A stretch of DNA of 23,098 nt from Oehlia diaphana (GCA_003833135.1 QZLH01000045.1:158393-181490); one strand, 5' to 3'. Counted from the first letter of the stretch, positions 1 through 10,050 are shown. Program-made: numbers and translations. The notes: generated by a model from the letters alone, not told the origin.

Positions 1-1145
1 TATAGTCCACTCAAAGCCGAAATTTGTAACCTTTTTTAATCATAATCCCACGTTAAAATATTTGAGGTTTTATCCGGATCGAAACACTACCCATCTGTAA
101 TTATCTAAAGACAATTTTTAATATGTTGCCTCTTTCGCAAAACTTTTTTTTACCTCACATTCGGTGATATTTAAGGACGTGTTGGAGGGTTGACCGTATC
201 AACGTAATACTTGAATCAACCATTGATCAAAACTCTAGCGCTAGGTTTATCTTTTGTGACTTTTTACTGGAATTTGATAGAAACCAGAATGGATTGAATG
301 ATGTATTTTCAATAGGAAGTTTCGAAATGTTTAGGGTTAATGTTCAAATAGTTTAACATCATACTGTATATTGTCATCACGACGAATCCTTACGATTACG
401 GATTACGTGGAATTATTAAATATCTGGATTAAGACTGTTTTATATCGTGTTCTTTGGTATAATATAATTAATCAATTATTGTACTGTAAGTGAGATGCAA
501 AAAATTTTCATATTTGTAGATTTCATATTACGAGCCAAGAGAATTTCTTGCTTATACGGTACTACAACTTCTTTATCAACAGATCTTAAGTTCGTAATTT
601 TTGTATTATTATGAATTTCGAGTAGGAAATACAATGTTAAAAATAATTTGCAAATATAAAAATAATATTGTAATAACTGTAATAACGATACTTGTAGCAT
701 ATTTTTTTTAAAACTATTTAACACCTTTTATTTAAGACGTTCCACGGCAGTAAGCTCATTGAGTAACCCATTGCTAAAAGTTTCACTTTCTGACTTTCAT
801 ATTATGACAAAAATCCATATATCACAAATTTGATTGGCAAGACAAAATTAATAATTACATTCTTCATTTAATCGATTCTCCGAATGTATTTTAAATTTAC
901 GTTTGTGTGAAGAAATTATTCCTGATGAGATGAGATACGTAGCACGAATACATTGTATCACAATATTTTAAGAAATGTGTCATATATTTCGAAACGCACA
1001 AACATTTAAACCCTGAAATTTTAACGTATTTCCGTCAAACTGAAAATTCCTATTCACGTCTAAAAAATTTTCATTTATCTTATTTAATACCTTGTCCTAA
1101 CCTCCATAAATTAGAATTCTCCTAAATAACTTAAACCATTAAATA
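1..1145. other. AT-rich stretch without a supportable gene
   Basis: No exon with both a sensible translation and splice borders was found on either strand. A minus-strand open frame at 476-724 is leucine/tyrosine-rich at one end and lacks a recognisable domain, so it is not called. The stretch may hold older decayed sequence like the DNA to its right. Confidence 0.4.
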
Positions 1146-1570
1146 ATGAAAAGATCAATACCCACTATTAAGCGAAAAAAAGCTACCACATTAAACAAAT
1201 AATATTGACACACCACTTGTTACATTTATTGATCCTACATTTCTTACAAGTTGAGTGAATCTACAATATTTGAACTAAATAATGATAGTGATGAATTTTA
1301 TTATGAGAGTGTAGAACTGGGGGACAATTGAGAATTTCCAGATCTTCAATATCTTGAAACTACATTCTTACCAAGTAGTATTGAATGATGGGAACCCATT
1401 TACTTGAATCTCAAAGATTATCCGATCGAAAGTGACAACTATTTAAAATGATGTCTAAACATTATCCAAAGATAAAGAGGTTAACTACGGACGTTGATGC
1501 TTAATGCATAAATAAATAAAGACAGAGAAAGAAAAATTAAGGAATTAACCAGGAATTTGATAATCAAGCA
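1146..1570 (+). pseudogene. Decayed coding remnant, unidentified
   Basis: From an ATG at 1146 one frame reads MKRSIPTIKRKKATTLNK and then runs on, broken by TAA/TGA codons, through an acidic stretch (ESTIFELNNDSDEFYYESVE at about 1257-1316), then FPDLQYLETTFLPSSIE and PIYLNLKDYPIESDNYLK. A neighbouring frame reads KHYPKIKRLTTDVDA (about 1455-1502). The first frame resumes as KDRERKIKELTRNLIIKQ and ends at CAG followed by GTAAAT, which looks like a 5' splice site. The codon content and exon-like end suggest an old exon. Several TGA codons sit where Trp would read naturally (E-W-W-E-P-I, Y-L-K-W-C). I do not recognise the protein. It could be the front of the acyl-CoA oxidase pseudogene downstream, but no match to that family's N-terminus is evident. 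Confidence 0.4.
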
Positions 1571-1739
1571 GGTAAATAGTTTAATAAATAATTATTAAAA
1601 AAGGTTAATCATAATTTATATACTTGCACAGATATTTATTTATTCCATATATTTTGAAATTTTTTTTAGAACCTAATATATACTGTCATATTCATCTTCG
1701 CACAAAATATTACGGTTATATTCATGCATTTTAGTTAAA

Positions 1740-1872
1740 GTACCTGGTACCTATGCTGTGGAATATCTTTCTCACGCTTACAAAATCCTATCATCTACTC
1801 AAAAACTTTACACGCTTTTTACCTTTCGCTCAAAAATAGTGTTAGATTATCTCCAAGTACGAGGAGCGGGAT
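1740..1872 (+). pseudogene. Short decayed exon-like segment
   Basis: An open segment preceded by a plausible acceptor (CATTTTAG at about 1727-1734) reads VPGTYAVEYLSHAYKILSST and then QKLYTLFTFRSKIVLDYLQV before a TGA at 1872-1874. Composition is protein-like, but the segment has no start and no matched partner exon. It lies just upstream of the acyl-CoA oxidase pseudogene on the same strand and could be part of that locus or of another dead gene. Confidence 0.25.
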
Positions 1873-2240
1873 GAATACAGTGATTTTTATTAGAATATTA
1901 AATATTCCTTATATTTATTTCTAATATAGAAACATTTTATGATTAACTCATTATGAGAGACTGATGGTTAAACATGACGTGAAAATTCAGTAGGTCAAGT
2001 CTAAACACGCTATGGGAATACCTACGGTATTCGGACAAGGATCCGAAGAACAATAAAAAATCCCTAATCCTAGCACTTAAATATGAAATATTGGATGTTA
2101 TGCTCAAACGGAGTTGGATCACGGTCTAACGTGGCTCGGAATTACTGCAATATATATTCCAGAAACAGATGAATTCGAAAATATATTTATCATATTTAAC
2201 CGTATCAAAATGGTGGATTTGGAGGTATAGGAAGAACAGC

Positions 2241-2312
2241 GTAGGTTTAATTTATATTGATATAATTATATCACGAAATTTCTGAATACTAAACTTTTTT
2301 TAATGTACACAG
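2241..2312 (+). other. Intron retained in the acyl-CoA oxidase pseudogene
   Basis: Donor GC/GTAGGT follows GGIGRTA, and acceptor TACACAG precedes C-AAC-CAC. Joining the exons gives T-A-N-H-A-I-V, the sequence expected for the family, so the borders are exact. The length is 72 bases. Confidence 0.8.
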
Positions 2313-2693
2313 CAACCACGCTATCGTTATGGAAAAATTAAAGAGCAGTGGAAAGGACTATGATCTTCGTCCATTTATCGTTCAAATTAGAGATTTAGAG
2401 ACGCACCAGCCTTTACTGCAATTACAATTGGAGATATCGGTTCCATAACGCTAATGATAATCGATCGATGATTTTGACCATATGAGAATTCCACGCTTTA
2501 ATATGCTTTTACAAATTAAAAAAGCTACAAGCGAATACATAAGCCTGCCGAATAATAAATTATCTTATGGTGCAATGGTATTCGTTCGTGCCATGATTGT
2601 CACAAATGTTCGAATTTCACTTGCACTTGCTGCAACTATTGCAATACGAAGACAATTTGTTGATAATGATCAACCAAAAAAATTGAAAGACTG

Positions 2694-2765
2694 GTGAGTT
2701 AAAAATACATATAATTTAAATTAGTTTTCTTTGGTTTTTATTAATGTGTAATTTCTATAATGTAG
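2694..2765 (+). other. Intron retained in the acyl-CoA oxidase pseudogene
   Basis: Donor TG/GTGAGT ends the exon carrying ATIAIRRQF, and acceptor AATGTAG starts the exon carrying VLNYTMQQYRLFP. The join makes TG+A, a stop at a position where TGG (Trp) would be read, consistent with one G-to-A change. The length is 72 bases. Confidence 0.65.
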
Positions 2766-3033
2766 ACGTATAGTAGAAACTTCAGTGCTTAATTATACAA
2801 TGCAACAATATCGATTATTCCCAATAGCCCAAGCTTATACCACACAGTAAAAGTCATTGATTTGTATATGAAATACCTTAAACGGAGTTCCGAAAGTGAT
2901 TTTTCTCTGTTAGCAGACTTAAATCAGGATTAACATCCTTAACTACCATGATGGCAGTAGATTCAATTGATTCAAATTTTAATATACCAAAATTATTTAC
3001 CAAATACAACTTACACATCAAACTGCTCGTTAT

Positions 3034-3106
3034 GTAAGTAAAAAAATTTAGTAATTTTCTCTTTTTTTTCAATTTTTCTTTTTTGACAAAATTTTTTATT
3101 ATTTAG
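3034..3106 (+). other. Intron retained in the acyl-CoA oxidase pseudogene
   Basis: Donor CGTTAT/GTAAGT follows the T-A-R-Y motif and acceptor TATTTAG precedes CTTCTAAAAACC (L-L-K-T). This fits the family, where Q-T-A-R-[YF]-L continues directly. The length is 73 bases. Confidence 0.7.
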
Positions 3107-4510
3107 CTTCTAAAAACCATTTGTGAAGTGATGTCAAGTAAAATCCTGAAATTTATGCCTCTCAATCAACCGATTGAATCAGTAAACCTTTTATTAAAAA
3201 TAATATTATATTATCTCTTCATATAAGTTACCAAGAAAACCAACATTCGTATTCGTGAATTATTTTACTCGTTTCGCGCCAATGGTACGATTTTTAATCA
3301 AGGAAGAAATTATGGATTTTTTGTACAAAAAAAATTTTGAAATTAGAAGTTAGTTTTTAAATCTTTTTATGATAAATATCCGAGTGATGAACCATTTTTC
3401 CAAACCTAATTCTCTTGAAATTAGTTTAAATATTACCACTATTTGTTAAAATATAAAAACTTTAAATTTTAATGAAGATTCTGAAGGTTTAGTTTCTGCT
3501 GTCTTTTTATATTTTGATGATAATGAAGAAAATCAATACCCATTATTAAGCAATGCACATTAAAAAGAATTATCAGCTCACCTGTTACGATCAAATTGAT
3601 AATCACAAAAGAAATCATGGAATAATTCAATATCTTTACCATCTTTTAGTAAAAACTTTATAACAGCAATTCATGAGCAACCACAACCAACTGAAGATGA
3701 AAGGTTGAGTATATTATATAGAAAAAGGAATTGATATAACAGATTCTGAGGCTAATCACAGGTATACGATTATTTGAAAGAAATAAGACCAAATGTGGTT
3801 GATACATTTACATGTCAGAATTTATGTCAGCGCTAAACAGAAAAATTATGACGCTTTGGCAGAGACCGACCACTTTGATGGCAAAGTATACGAAACGATG
3901 ATTGATTGGGCTTCTAAAGAGCCCTTGAATGGAATTACTTTGAATGTTAATCCTAATAGAATTAGAAATGAGAATAAAGTTAAACTTTAAAAAGGAAAAT
4001 TAATATTAAATATAAATTAATTGGTAATTTAGCATAATTTTATTTAGAATATAATTAAAGTAAATAAAGTTTTAATGGAAGTAGTAAATCAAGATCATGT
4101 TCTTATAAAAATTCCATTTTAATTTAATGTGTTGATAGATTTATGATGTAGTATTGATCTGTTTGATTGTTTGATGCTTTAAGTTTTCTATATTTTATAG
4201 TTTTACGCGCTCCCTTTAAAAAAATTAATAATGTCGAGATTGTAACTGGCTTAAGAACTCATTGTTGCCAAATTTGAAGCCTCATCATTACCCGATCAAA
4301 AATTTTTTTTTTAAATATAATGGACATATAATAAGTATATGTATTTATTTATTAAGCAAAATTTCAAAAGCAAGCGGATTTAATTGTAATTTTTCAATGA
4401 AATAAAACTAGAGTTATATAATACACTACATTCAACTCGTATATCTTTCCTTATCTCCCCTAAAAAATAAATCTTTATCACACGCCAAACACTCTTGATC
4501 CATTTATTTA

Positions 4511-5362
4511 GAGCGTTCTCAAGCATCTCCCTCAATGTGATTGAATGATGATGTCATTATGCTCAAGTATCATAATCAATAGAAATATCAATAGAATTAA
4601 AAGCTTGAGAAAGCTTTTTTTGAGCTACATGATTTCATTTGGTTACGAATTTTTTCAGATAATTATTTTCATAATTTTAACCATGCCTAATAAGAGACCC
4701 ACCAAAAACAACCAACCCGGTTATTAAACCAACTTTTAATACTACTTCTTTTAATGATCTTACAAACATTCATCTCTTGTTGCAACTGCAGCAAAATCAA
4801 ATTATAGCTCTAAGCAAAGCCGGGATGATTTTCTAATCGTGCGGCAATTGCATTAAAAGTAGCACGAGTAATACGAAAATGTTTTCGAAAAGAATTGTGA
4901 CCACTTTCATCTGTTAAATATAGAAAAAACATCTACCCAGAACCTTTCAGTTTTAGGTCTTTTTTGCTGAGAAGCTCTCAAATTCAAATGAGTAAATATG
5001 GAAATGCTGCATTTGATGTAACTTGAGTAAAAGTTAAAAGGTGTGTATTTGCATTGAAAATTCTATTTTTCTTTTTAAAAACTTCTTGTATTAAAAGTAA
5101 AACAATAATTTTTTTACGTTGAAGAGAATTTTGCTGAGAATTCATTATTAAAGAGTAGAGTGTAAAGTACAATAATGAAAAAGTGTTATAAAAAATATGT
5201 AAAATCGTGAACGAGCTTGAGCATACTCTATCAATTGTAGATCATTGAAGAAAAAAGGTGGTTTGTAACTCATTTGTTTTTTCATCGAAATGGTAACTAT
5301 GATATTTTTTTGGCCAATCAGATCGTTCATCAGTCTATCAATTGAGGTGCTTGAGAACGCTC
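4511..5362 (-). mobile_element. PIF/Harbinger-like DNA transposon, internally deleted
   Basis: The left end GAGCGTTCTCAAGCATCTC (4511-4529) is matched by the reverse complement of the right end, GAGCGTTCTCAAGCACCTC (5344-5362): 18 of 19 bases in inverted orientation. Flanking bases are TTA on the left and GTA on the right, close to the 3-base target duplication known for PIF/Harbinger. The element holds a decayed transposase N-terminus on the minus strand and no DDE nuclease part. At 852 bases it is far shorter than an autonomous element of this superfamily, which suggests a deletion derivative. It sits inside a repeat array. Confidence 0.75.
4810..5145 (-). pseudogene. Harbinger-type transposase N-terminal fragment
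   Basis: An ATG at 5145 opens MNSQQNSLQRKKIIVLLLIQ, which runs to a TGA near 4986. A second frame then reads RASQQKRPKTERFWVDVFSI (about 4979-4920). The first frame resumes at 4914 as TDESGHNSFRKHFRITRATF followed by NAIAARLENHPGFA and TAG at 4810-4812. The order W-V-D...F..HFR[IM][ST]RATF is typical of the N-terminus of DDE_Tnp_4/Harbinger transposases. The catalytic DDE residues lie in the deleted downstream part. Two compensating frameshifts and in-frame stops show it is inactive. It lies within the element bounded by inverted repeats at 4511 and 5362. Confidence 0.75.
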
Positions 5363-5689
5363 GTAACAATCTAAACACTACCACATCTACCTAAAAAAAG
5401 ACGGACCACTAACCATAAGGTGGGCAATACAAAACACTTCTTGATCTCAACTTCACCAGTAAAGAATTTGATGTTATTTCCGCATCGTGCGACCAAGATC
5501 ACACCTTATTAAACACTCCTGATCTCAACTTCATCAATAAAAAGCTGATCAAGGAATAAATAGATCATCTTTAGCCACAAATACATTACATAATAATTCT
5601 CGTTGCACATCAAAACATTCTTGTTCCTACAAAACTAGACATTAATACTATACTCCTCTACTATACACTTCTCATCAACTCATATGCCT

Positions 5690-5910
5690 TCCCTATCTCC
5701 TACACAAATAATAATCGCCAAACACTCTTGATCTCAATTTCATCAACAAGGAATTCACTCCTCTAATCCATCAGCTCGTACACCTTCTCCATCTTGGGAC
5801 TGTATATGGCCTTTGCATTTTTGTATACGATGGGGAGAACTCTAAGATGACTTTATGGTCGTCAAGAGTGATAGGGATTTCTTATTATTAGGCGTACCCT
5901 GAATCGATCG
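5690..5910 (-). pseudogene. Decayed coding segment in the repeat array
   Basis: On the minus strand one frame reads IPITLDDHKVILEFSPSYTK (about 5900-5840). Another reads AIYSPKMEKVYELMD and then, after a TAG, RSEFLVDEIEIKSVWR (about 5815-5714). The pattern [IL]-D-D-[HK]-K-x-x-[LW]-x-F recurs in the open segment at 6207-6416, so these look like copies of one duplicated domain. Stops and frame changes make it non-functional. I do not recognise the family. Confidence 0.4.
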
Positions 5911-6206
5911 ACTTTAGGAGCTGACAGCTACTTTAACTATTCAAATACATCAAATTATAATTCTTGTTGCACACATTATTGATCTCAATTTCACATTTGC
6001 ACGACCAAGAAATAAATAGATCACGTTCTATACACTTCCCCATTATGCACTATCCATTAACTCATATATTTCCCATCTTCTTTAACTACAAATACATCAA
6101 ATAACAATAGCAACACCAACTTCATCAATAAAAATTTAACGTTCTTATGACCAATAAATAAATGAATCCCACCTTATTTTGCACTGACTATCATTTCTCC
6201 GTCTCC

Positions 6207-6416
6207 CTAACTACATAGTAAGATATAAAAGAAAAAAAAATACATCAAATAATAATTCTTGTTACACGCCAAATATTTTTGACCTCCCATCATCGCGTTA
6301 CTGATCCACTCAACTTCCATAGGGTCAAGAGGTTTATTGGCGGGGACGCCTATACTCAATCTCTCAAATAGCCAGAGGGTTTTCTTATCATCAATGAGAA
6401 ATTTGATATTTCTTCC
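6207..6416 (-). pseudogene. Open 69-codon remnant in the repeat array, unidentified
   Basis: The minus strand is open from 6416 down to TAG at 6207-6209. It includes IKFLIDDKKTLWLFERLSIG, VPANKPLDPMEVEWISNAMM and GGQKYLACNKN before becoming low-complexity. Upstream in the same frame are TGA-less TAA stops, and no start or acceptor is convincing. Base composition is GC-richer than the surroundings (GGCGGGGACGCC on the plus strand), which supports former coding. It shares the D-D-K-x-x-x-x-F pattern with the segment near 5840-5900. The protein family is not recognised. Confidence 0.45.
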
Positions 6417-6856
6417 TTATCACGTGACCAGAATCCTTGATATCAATAAAATAAAAAGTTTAAAAATCCTTGCCACACAAATTTTCCTATAGTTTAATTT
6501 AAAATTGTTCATTTCTTAAGGATTGCATGATTTTAAGAAGCATTTTTGATGATTCCAGCAAAGTCAGAATTTGGATTTGATTTCCGGTCATACCAAAAAA
6601 TGTTCACAAAGATTCTGCACCATAAAGTACCATAAAGTCTAGGAAGTTAAGGACTTTAAAAGGTATGTGTGTATAATATTCACAATAAATAGGGTTTTAC
6701 TAATATTACCACTAACTCGAAAATCCCAATAAAATCAGGTTACTTTATAGTGAAATCACAATAAATGTAAGAAGGTATCCTAGTTATTATCATTACGAAT
6801 AAGTAGTCAAATAATTACCCTTACAAAGTTAGGCAAAGAGTCCTTTCAATACGTAG

Positions 6857-7021
6857 TACCATTATTATGATTTAAACATTGATGAAAAAGTTTTGTATGC
6901 GATGCTGCGACGTCATCTTGACAGTCCATCATTTTTTAAGAATCTGGCACCTAAAGTATTGAATTGATGTTGTGTAAATGTTAAGAGATTAGCGCCGCCA
7001 ATCCACAGCACTTTTTGTTGA
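6857..7021 (+). pseudogene. Decayed exon-like segment, unidentified
   Basis: One frame reads YHYYDLNIDEKVLYAMLRRH then LDSPSFFKNLAPKVLN up to TGA at 6965-6967, and continues CCVNVKRLAPPIHSTFC to a second TGA. Amino-acid composition is protein-like and the frame persists across the first stop. No splice borders or start were pinned down. Confidence 0.35.
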
Positions 7022-7676
7022 CTTCCCTAGCATGTTTAGGATTCTGATCAACGTACATTGATCAAATTTGAAATTCAACAATAGCACGCACTATCTGATC
7101 TGAATGATAGATAAGTTGTGAAATAATCTTTATAATAAATTTAAAATGTAATTTAGCAATCAGAGTATTTATTACTGGAGGGGATTTTTGTGAATGAATC
7201 TTTACGATAATACATAATAAAATAATTTGATATTAAAAAATTAATTTGAAAATTTAAACTTACTTGTAAATACACAACGGTGCTTCAGATCATGAAGTAT
7301 ACATCAACGCCCAAATAAATAGTATGCTTCACACTAGTATTTGTGATAACGTATTGAAATGATACAAGTAAAAATCTACTTTATACGGTTAAAAATATAG
7401 ACCAGGTAAAAAACATAGTCTAATTCTAACTGCATATCACCCTAAAAAGAAAATGATTTTTAAAATTTGCGAATTTTAGGTAGGAAAGGGTAGCGATTCC
7501 GAAGAGAATTCTTGCAAGAAATACAGTATAAATTAGTAATTTTGAAAACAGCTTCGATATTTTGCTGCAACAGGTATAGTGACACGTACATATTTGGCAA
7601 ATCATATAAGAAAGTTACACATACTAATCTGATATCCCTCCACGCTTTTTTTTTATTAAATCTCAACAAACGATTA
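7022..7676. other. AT-rich spacer without a supportable gene
   Basis: Overlapping open frames occur on both strands between 7460 and 7703, but none has a convincing start. The plus-strand one runs into the first exon-like piece of the decayed gene starting near 7677 and may include more of it. Confidence 0.35.
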
Positions 7677-9627
7677 GGTTGGACCGATCCTTTAGCTTCC
7701 TAAAATAAGGTACGTTCATATTTTAAAAATATAAACATAAGATAAGGAGATTTTATATATATTTTTCAACCTAAATTGGTTGTTTAATAGGTACGAAAAC
7801 ATTATTATGAAGCTTTGCATGTTGAATTGGCTGGATCAATCCCTATTTCTACGAAAGTTGTTTTGTTTTTAGAACGTCAAAAAAACACAATCTTTAAATC
7901 TGATGATTTAAAGTTTAAAAATTACGTAAGTTATAAATAAACAAATGTTCTTTGAAACACAAAAAATTCTTAATTCTCGTCATAATTCCAATTCAGCCAG
8001 GATTCAGATATTGAACTTGGTGATCACAAAGCCTCCAATATTGGTACAAGCAATCATTTGATTCCCTATCACATCCTCCTGCCGTAGGTGGATTAGATCT
8101 CACATAGATTATAAATCGATCGAAGTAATCAGAATCTCCCTCATCAGATGGCAATTACGCCTCATCATAGTGGTCCAGTAATGAGAAGAGGTTGGGTCCT
8201 CATCACCCGACGTCCTAAGAAATCTGATTCTGATTCTACACCACACGCCAATCAACACGGTTTAATCAAAAAATATCAAAATTTGAAATATTAACGTTAG
8301 CGTTCTAATGTAATGATGATGATTTATCCGATGGAAATTGATGATAAAGTACCCCAGAAAGACAGAAACTCCGGACATTACTACTCCTAGATGTTACAGA
8401 AGCAAGCAACGGCAAAATCAATAGTTCAAAATAAAGATTAATTATGATGCCGATTTTATATCAGAAGAAGAATCAGACCACTTTCGCCTCTCAGGAAAAT
8501 GAAAAGGAAATGGTCTAAATCTTCTAGTAATCGTACCATTGAAACGTCTAATACTGATCACTGCTGATTCACCTTGAACTTAAATACTCCTTCCATCATT
8601 ATCATCCACATTCTTTTTTTTTATAATTGCACATTAATTAGAAGGTTTATATAATACTTGTTCACTATTCTTGTACAATGATCTCAGAATTAAAAGAAAT
8701 ACTTCGGGTGAAGAATCAATGGACCGCGATGAGCTCAAAATTTCGTAAAACGCCACGAGGGTTGTATCGCATTACGACCTAGCTTAATACTGTAGCCGGA
8801 CGAGATCCAGGACCAAGGAAAACGAAATAGTTGAACTTGAAAATTCCTAGAAATCTGATGATATTGTAGACAAACATCAAAAAATTCCTATTACAAAATT
8901 TGTTAAACCACCCACACAATCATGAATAAAAAATACCATCAAAATCTCGTGGAAGATAGTAAAGAATATTAAATTGATTTCAAGCTGACTAGAACGAAAT
9001 TCAAAGTTACATTCGAATTAAAATTTCCGATGATGGGAGTAAAATTCGTGAACTATTCTTTATTGATCAAAGAATTGATTTGAATGATTGTGTCTAAATT
9101 CGTGATGGCGTCGAATTGTTCTTTGGTTACTATGTATTGATTCATAATTTATAAGATGAGCAAATACGTTATAAACCTACTGAAATGGTCAGTAGTTTTA
9201 ACATCTACTTTTAGAATTATAAACCAGTTCACATTCCTGATGACGAAGATGCAATTATTTTTGATTAAAACCTTCTGTAGGTAGAGAAGTGGCCGGGAAG
9301 GAGGTCACGACGGATGTAGTGTGCGTGATGGAGGTCGTAAAAATCGGGATCGTGGTAAAGCCGCAAATAAGTTGGTGATTTTATTTTTCAATTAAAAAAA
9401 AAATTTTTTTTTTCCCAAAGCTTATCAAATCTTAAACAATCTATGTAGTAGCAAATTATGGTATAATCCCAAATGAATCTTCGAATGAAAAGTCCAACAG
9501 AAAGTAAGAAATAATAATTAGCTTATGAAATAATTATTTCATCATTGGTAAGGCAACAACCAACTTTGACATCGACGCTTTTTGAACGAAAAGAGCAAGT
9601 CAAAATGATGAAATTAGCTGTACTTAT
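7677..9627 (+). pseudogene. Decayed multi-exon gene, unidentified
   Basis: Exon-like pieces line up with good splice borders. LGWTDPLAS-stop-NK ends at AAG/GTACGT (7709). An intron at 7710-7790 ends in TTTAATAG. Exon 7791-7925 reads VRKHYYEALHVELAGSIPIS and TKVVLFLERQKNTIFKSDDL and ends at TAC/GTAAGT. An intron at 7926-8000 follows. From 8001 the same phase reads DSDIELGDHKASNIGTSNHL and PVMRRGWVLITRRPKKSDSD, broken by several stops, then becomes Ser/Lys-rich. A further piece at 9002-9268 reads QSYIRIKISDDGSKIRELFF, IDQRIDLNDCV, IRDGVELFFGYYVLIHNL and HIPDDEDAIIFD with three in-frame stops. A GC-rich Gly/Arg stretch follows (about 9305-9374). The piece at 9518-9627 reads SSLVRQQPTLTSTLFERKEQ VKMMKLAVL and ends at GTAAGT. 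The pieces may belong to one or two dead genes. A chromatin-type (BAH-like) segment around 9050-9120 is only a guess. Confidence 0.5.
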
Positions 9628-9870
9628 GTAAGTGAAATAATTAATCTAAGTCATACATACTTTCGTCTTTCTTAAAAATATACACTCATTGTGACCTTCT
9701 TAATCTATTAATCAATATCATGTAGATTTATGTAAGTATTATCAGTATACATTTTCTAACCTAAAGAAACATAAGGTAATATTCATGCTTCAAGTACTAG
9801 CAGCCCCTATTTCAAATCTCTCAGCAATTAAGATGGAACTTATTTACAAATGTAATAATGCATTGAAAAT

Positions 9871-10050
9871 TTACATAGATTGCCATTTGATACACGCGCA
9901 TTTTTTGGGTATTGCTATTGCACTTAAAATCTTCGGAGCTGAAGCGACAGGGTTCTTTTTCGGAGCTGGTTTTTCTTTAAGAGCGGGCTTCTCTTCTTTG
10001 AATGGCACTGGAATTCCGAAAGGTTCTTTGACAGTTCTTGATTCAACATT
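9871..10050 (-). pseudogene. Lys/Pro/Ala-rich reading frame, no start
   Basis: On the minus strand a frame open from 10050 to TAA at 9871-9873 reads NVESRTVKEPFGIPVPFKEE, KPALKEKPAPKKNPVASAPK and ILSAIAIPKKCACIKWQSM. It is much GC-richer than its surroundings and its K/P/A composition looks like a disordered protein tail. There is no ATG and no acceptor at its 5' edge, so at best it is a displaced or decayed exon. The opposite strand is also open here (9785-10123) but reads less like protein. Confidence 0.3.

Larger units (their letters stand above)
1994..3990 (+). pseudogene. Peroxisomal acyl-CoA oxidase pseudogene (non-processed)
   Basis: Fragments match the acyl-CoA oxidase family in the correct order. 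MGIPTVFGQGSEEQ (2012-2053) is followed by GCYAQTEL and TAIYIPETDEFE (about 2095-2183), then KWW..GGIGRTA (2208-2240). ANHAIVMEKL and FIVQIRDLETHQPL lie at 2313-2420, and ITIGDIGS just beyond. Next come MRIPRFNML, LPNNKLSYGAMVFVRAMIV and ATIAIRRQF (2482-2660), VLNYTMQQYRLFP (about 2790-2830), DLYMKYLK...DFSLLADL, SGLTSLTTMMAVDS and QTARY (to 3033). The C-terminus is HFDGKVYETMIDWASKEPLN, ending at TAA 3988-3990. In life the enzyme makes trans-2-enoyl-CoA and H2O2 in the first step of peroxisomal beta-oxidation, using FAD. Intron borders survive at 2241-2312, 2694-2765 and 3034-3106, so this is not a retrocopy. It is dead: there are multiple stops, several frameshifts, a missing or unrecognised N-terminus, and loss of the stretch before QTARY that carries the family's catalytic glutamate. 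The part between about 3200 and 3740 is only loosely assignable. Confidence 0.85.
4440..6470. repeat. Degenerate tandem/dispersed repeat array
   Basis: Variants of CCAAACACTCTTGATCTCAA followed by TTTCATCAATAAAAA recur near 4483, 5430, 5511, 5717, 5970, 6100 and 6430. Related blocks recur between them: ACAAATACATCAAATAATAA, ATTCTTGTTGCACGCC, CATTAACTCATAT...CCCATCTCC and CGACCAAGAAATAAATAGATCA. Unit spacing is irregular, roughly 80-250 bases, and copies have diverged. Read on the minus strand the core translates as F-L-[VI]-D-E-[VI]-E-I-K-S-V-W, so the units may be duplicated pieces of an old gene. A Harbinger-like element has inserted between the first copy and the rest. Confidence 0.6.

Noticed and set aside
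476..724. Minus-strand 82-codon open frame
   Set aside because: No domain, no splice context and low-complexity hydrophobic composition; likely chance in AT-rich DNA.
1146..1470. TGA read as Trp, suggesting mitochondrial DNA or a variant code
   Set aside because: TAA and TAG stops also interrupt the same and neighbouring dead genes, and the window holds spliceosomal introns; decay explains it better.
2555..2670. Cys-rich plus-strand frame with about ten Cys in 33 residues, resembling a zinc-binding domain
   Set aside because: It is an out-of-frame reading of the acyl-CoA oxidase exon (LSYGAMVFVRAMIV... ATIAIRRQF), bounded by stops on both sides.
5148..5384. Minus-strand 78-codon open frame upstream of the Harbinger fragment
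   Set aside because: It crosses the element's inverted-repeat end at 5362 and has no transposase-like content; only the ATG at 5145 in the other frame fits.
9002..9268. BAH domain or DNA-methyltransferase remnant
   Set aside because: The phrase FFIDQRIDLNDCV...RDGVEL hints at a BAH fold, but no diagnostic methyltransferase motif was seen, so it is left unidentified.
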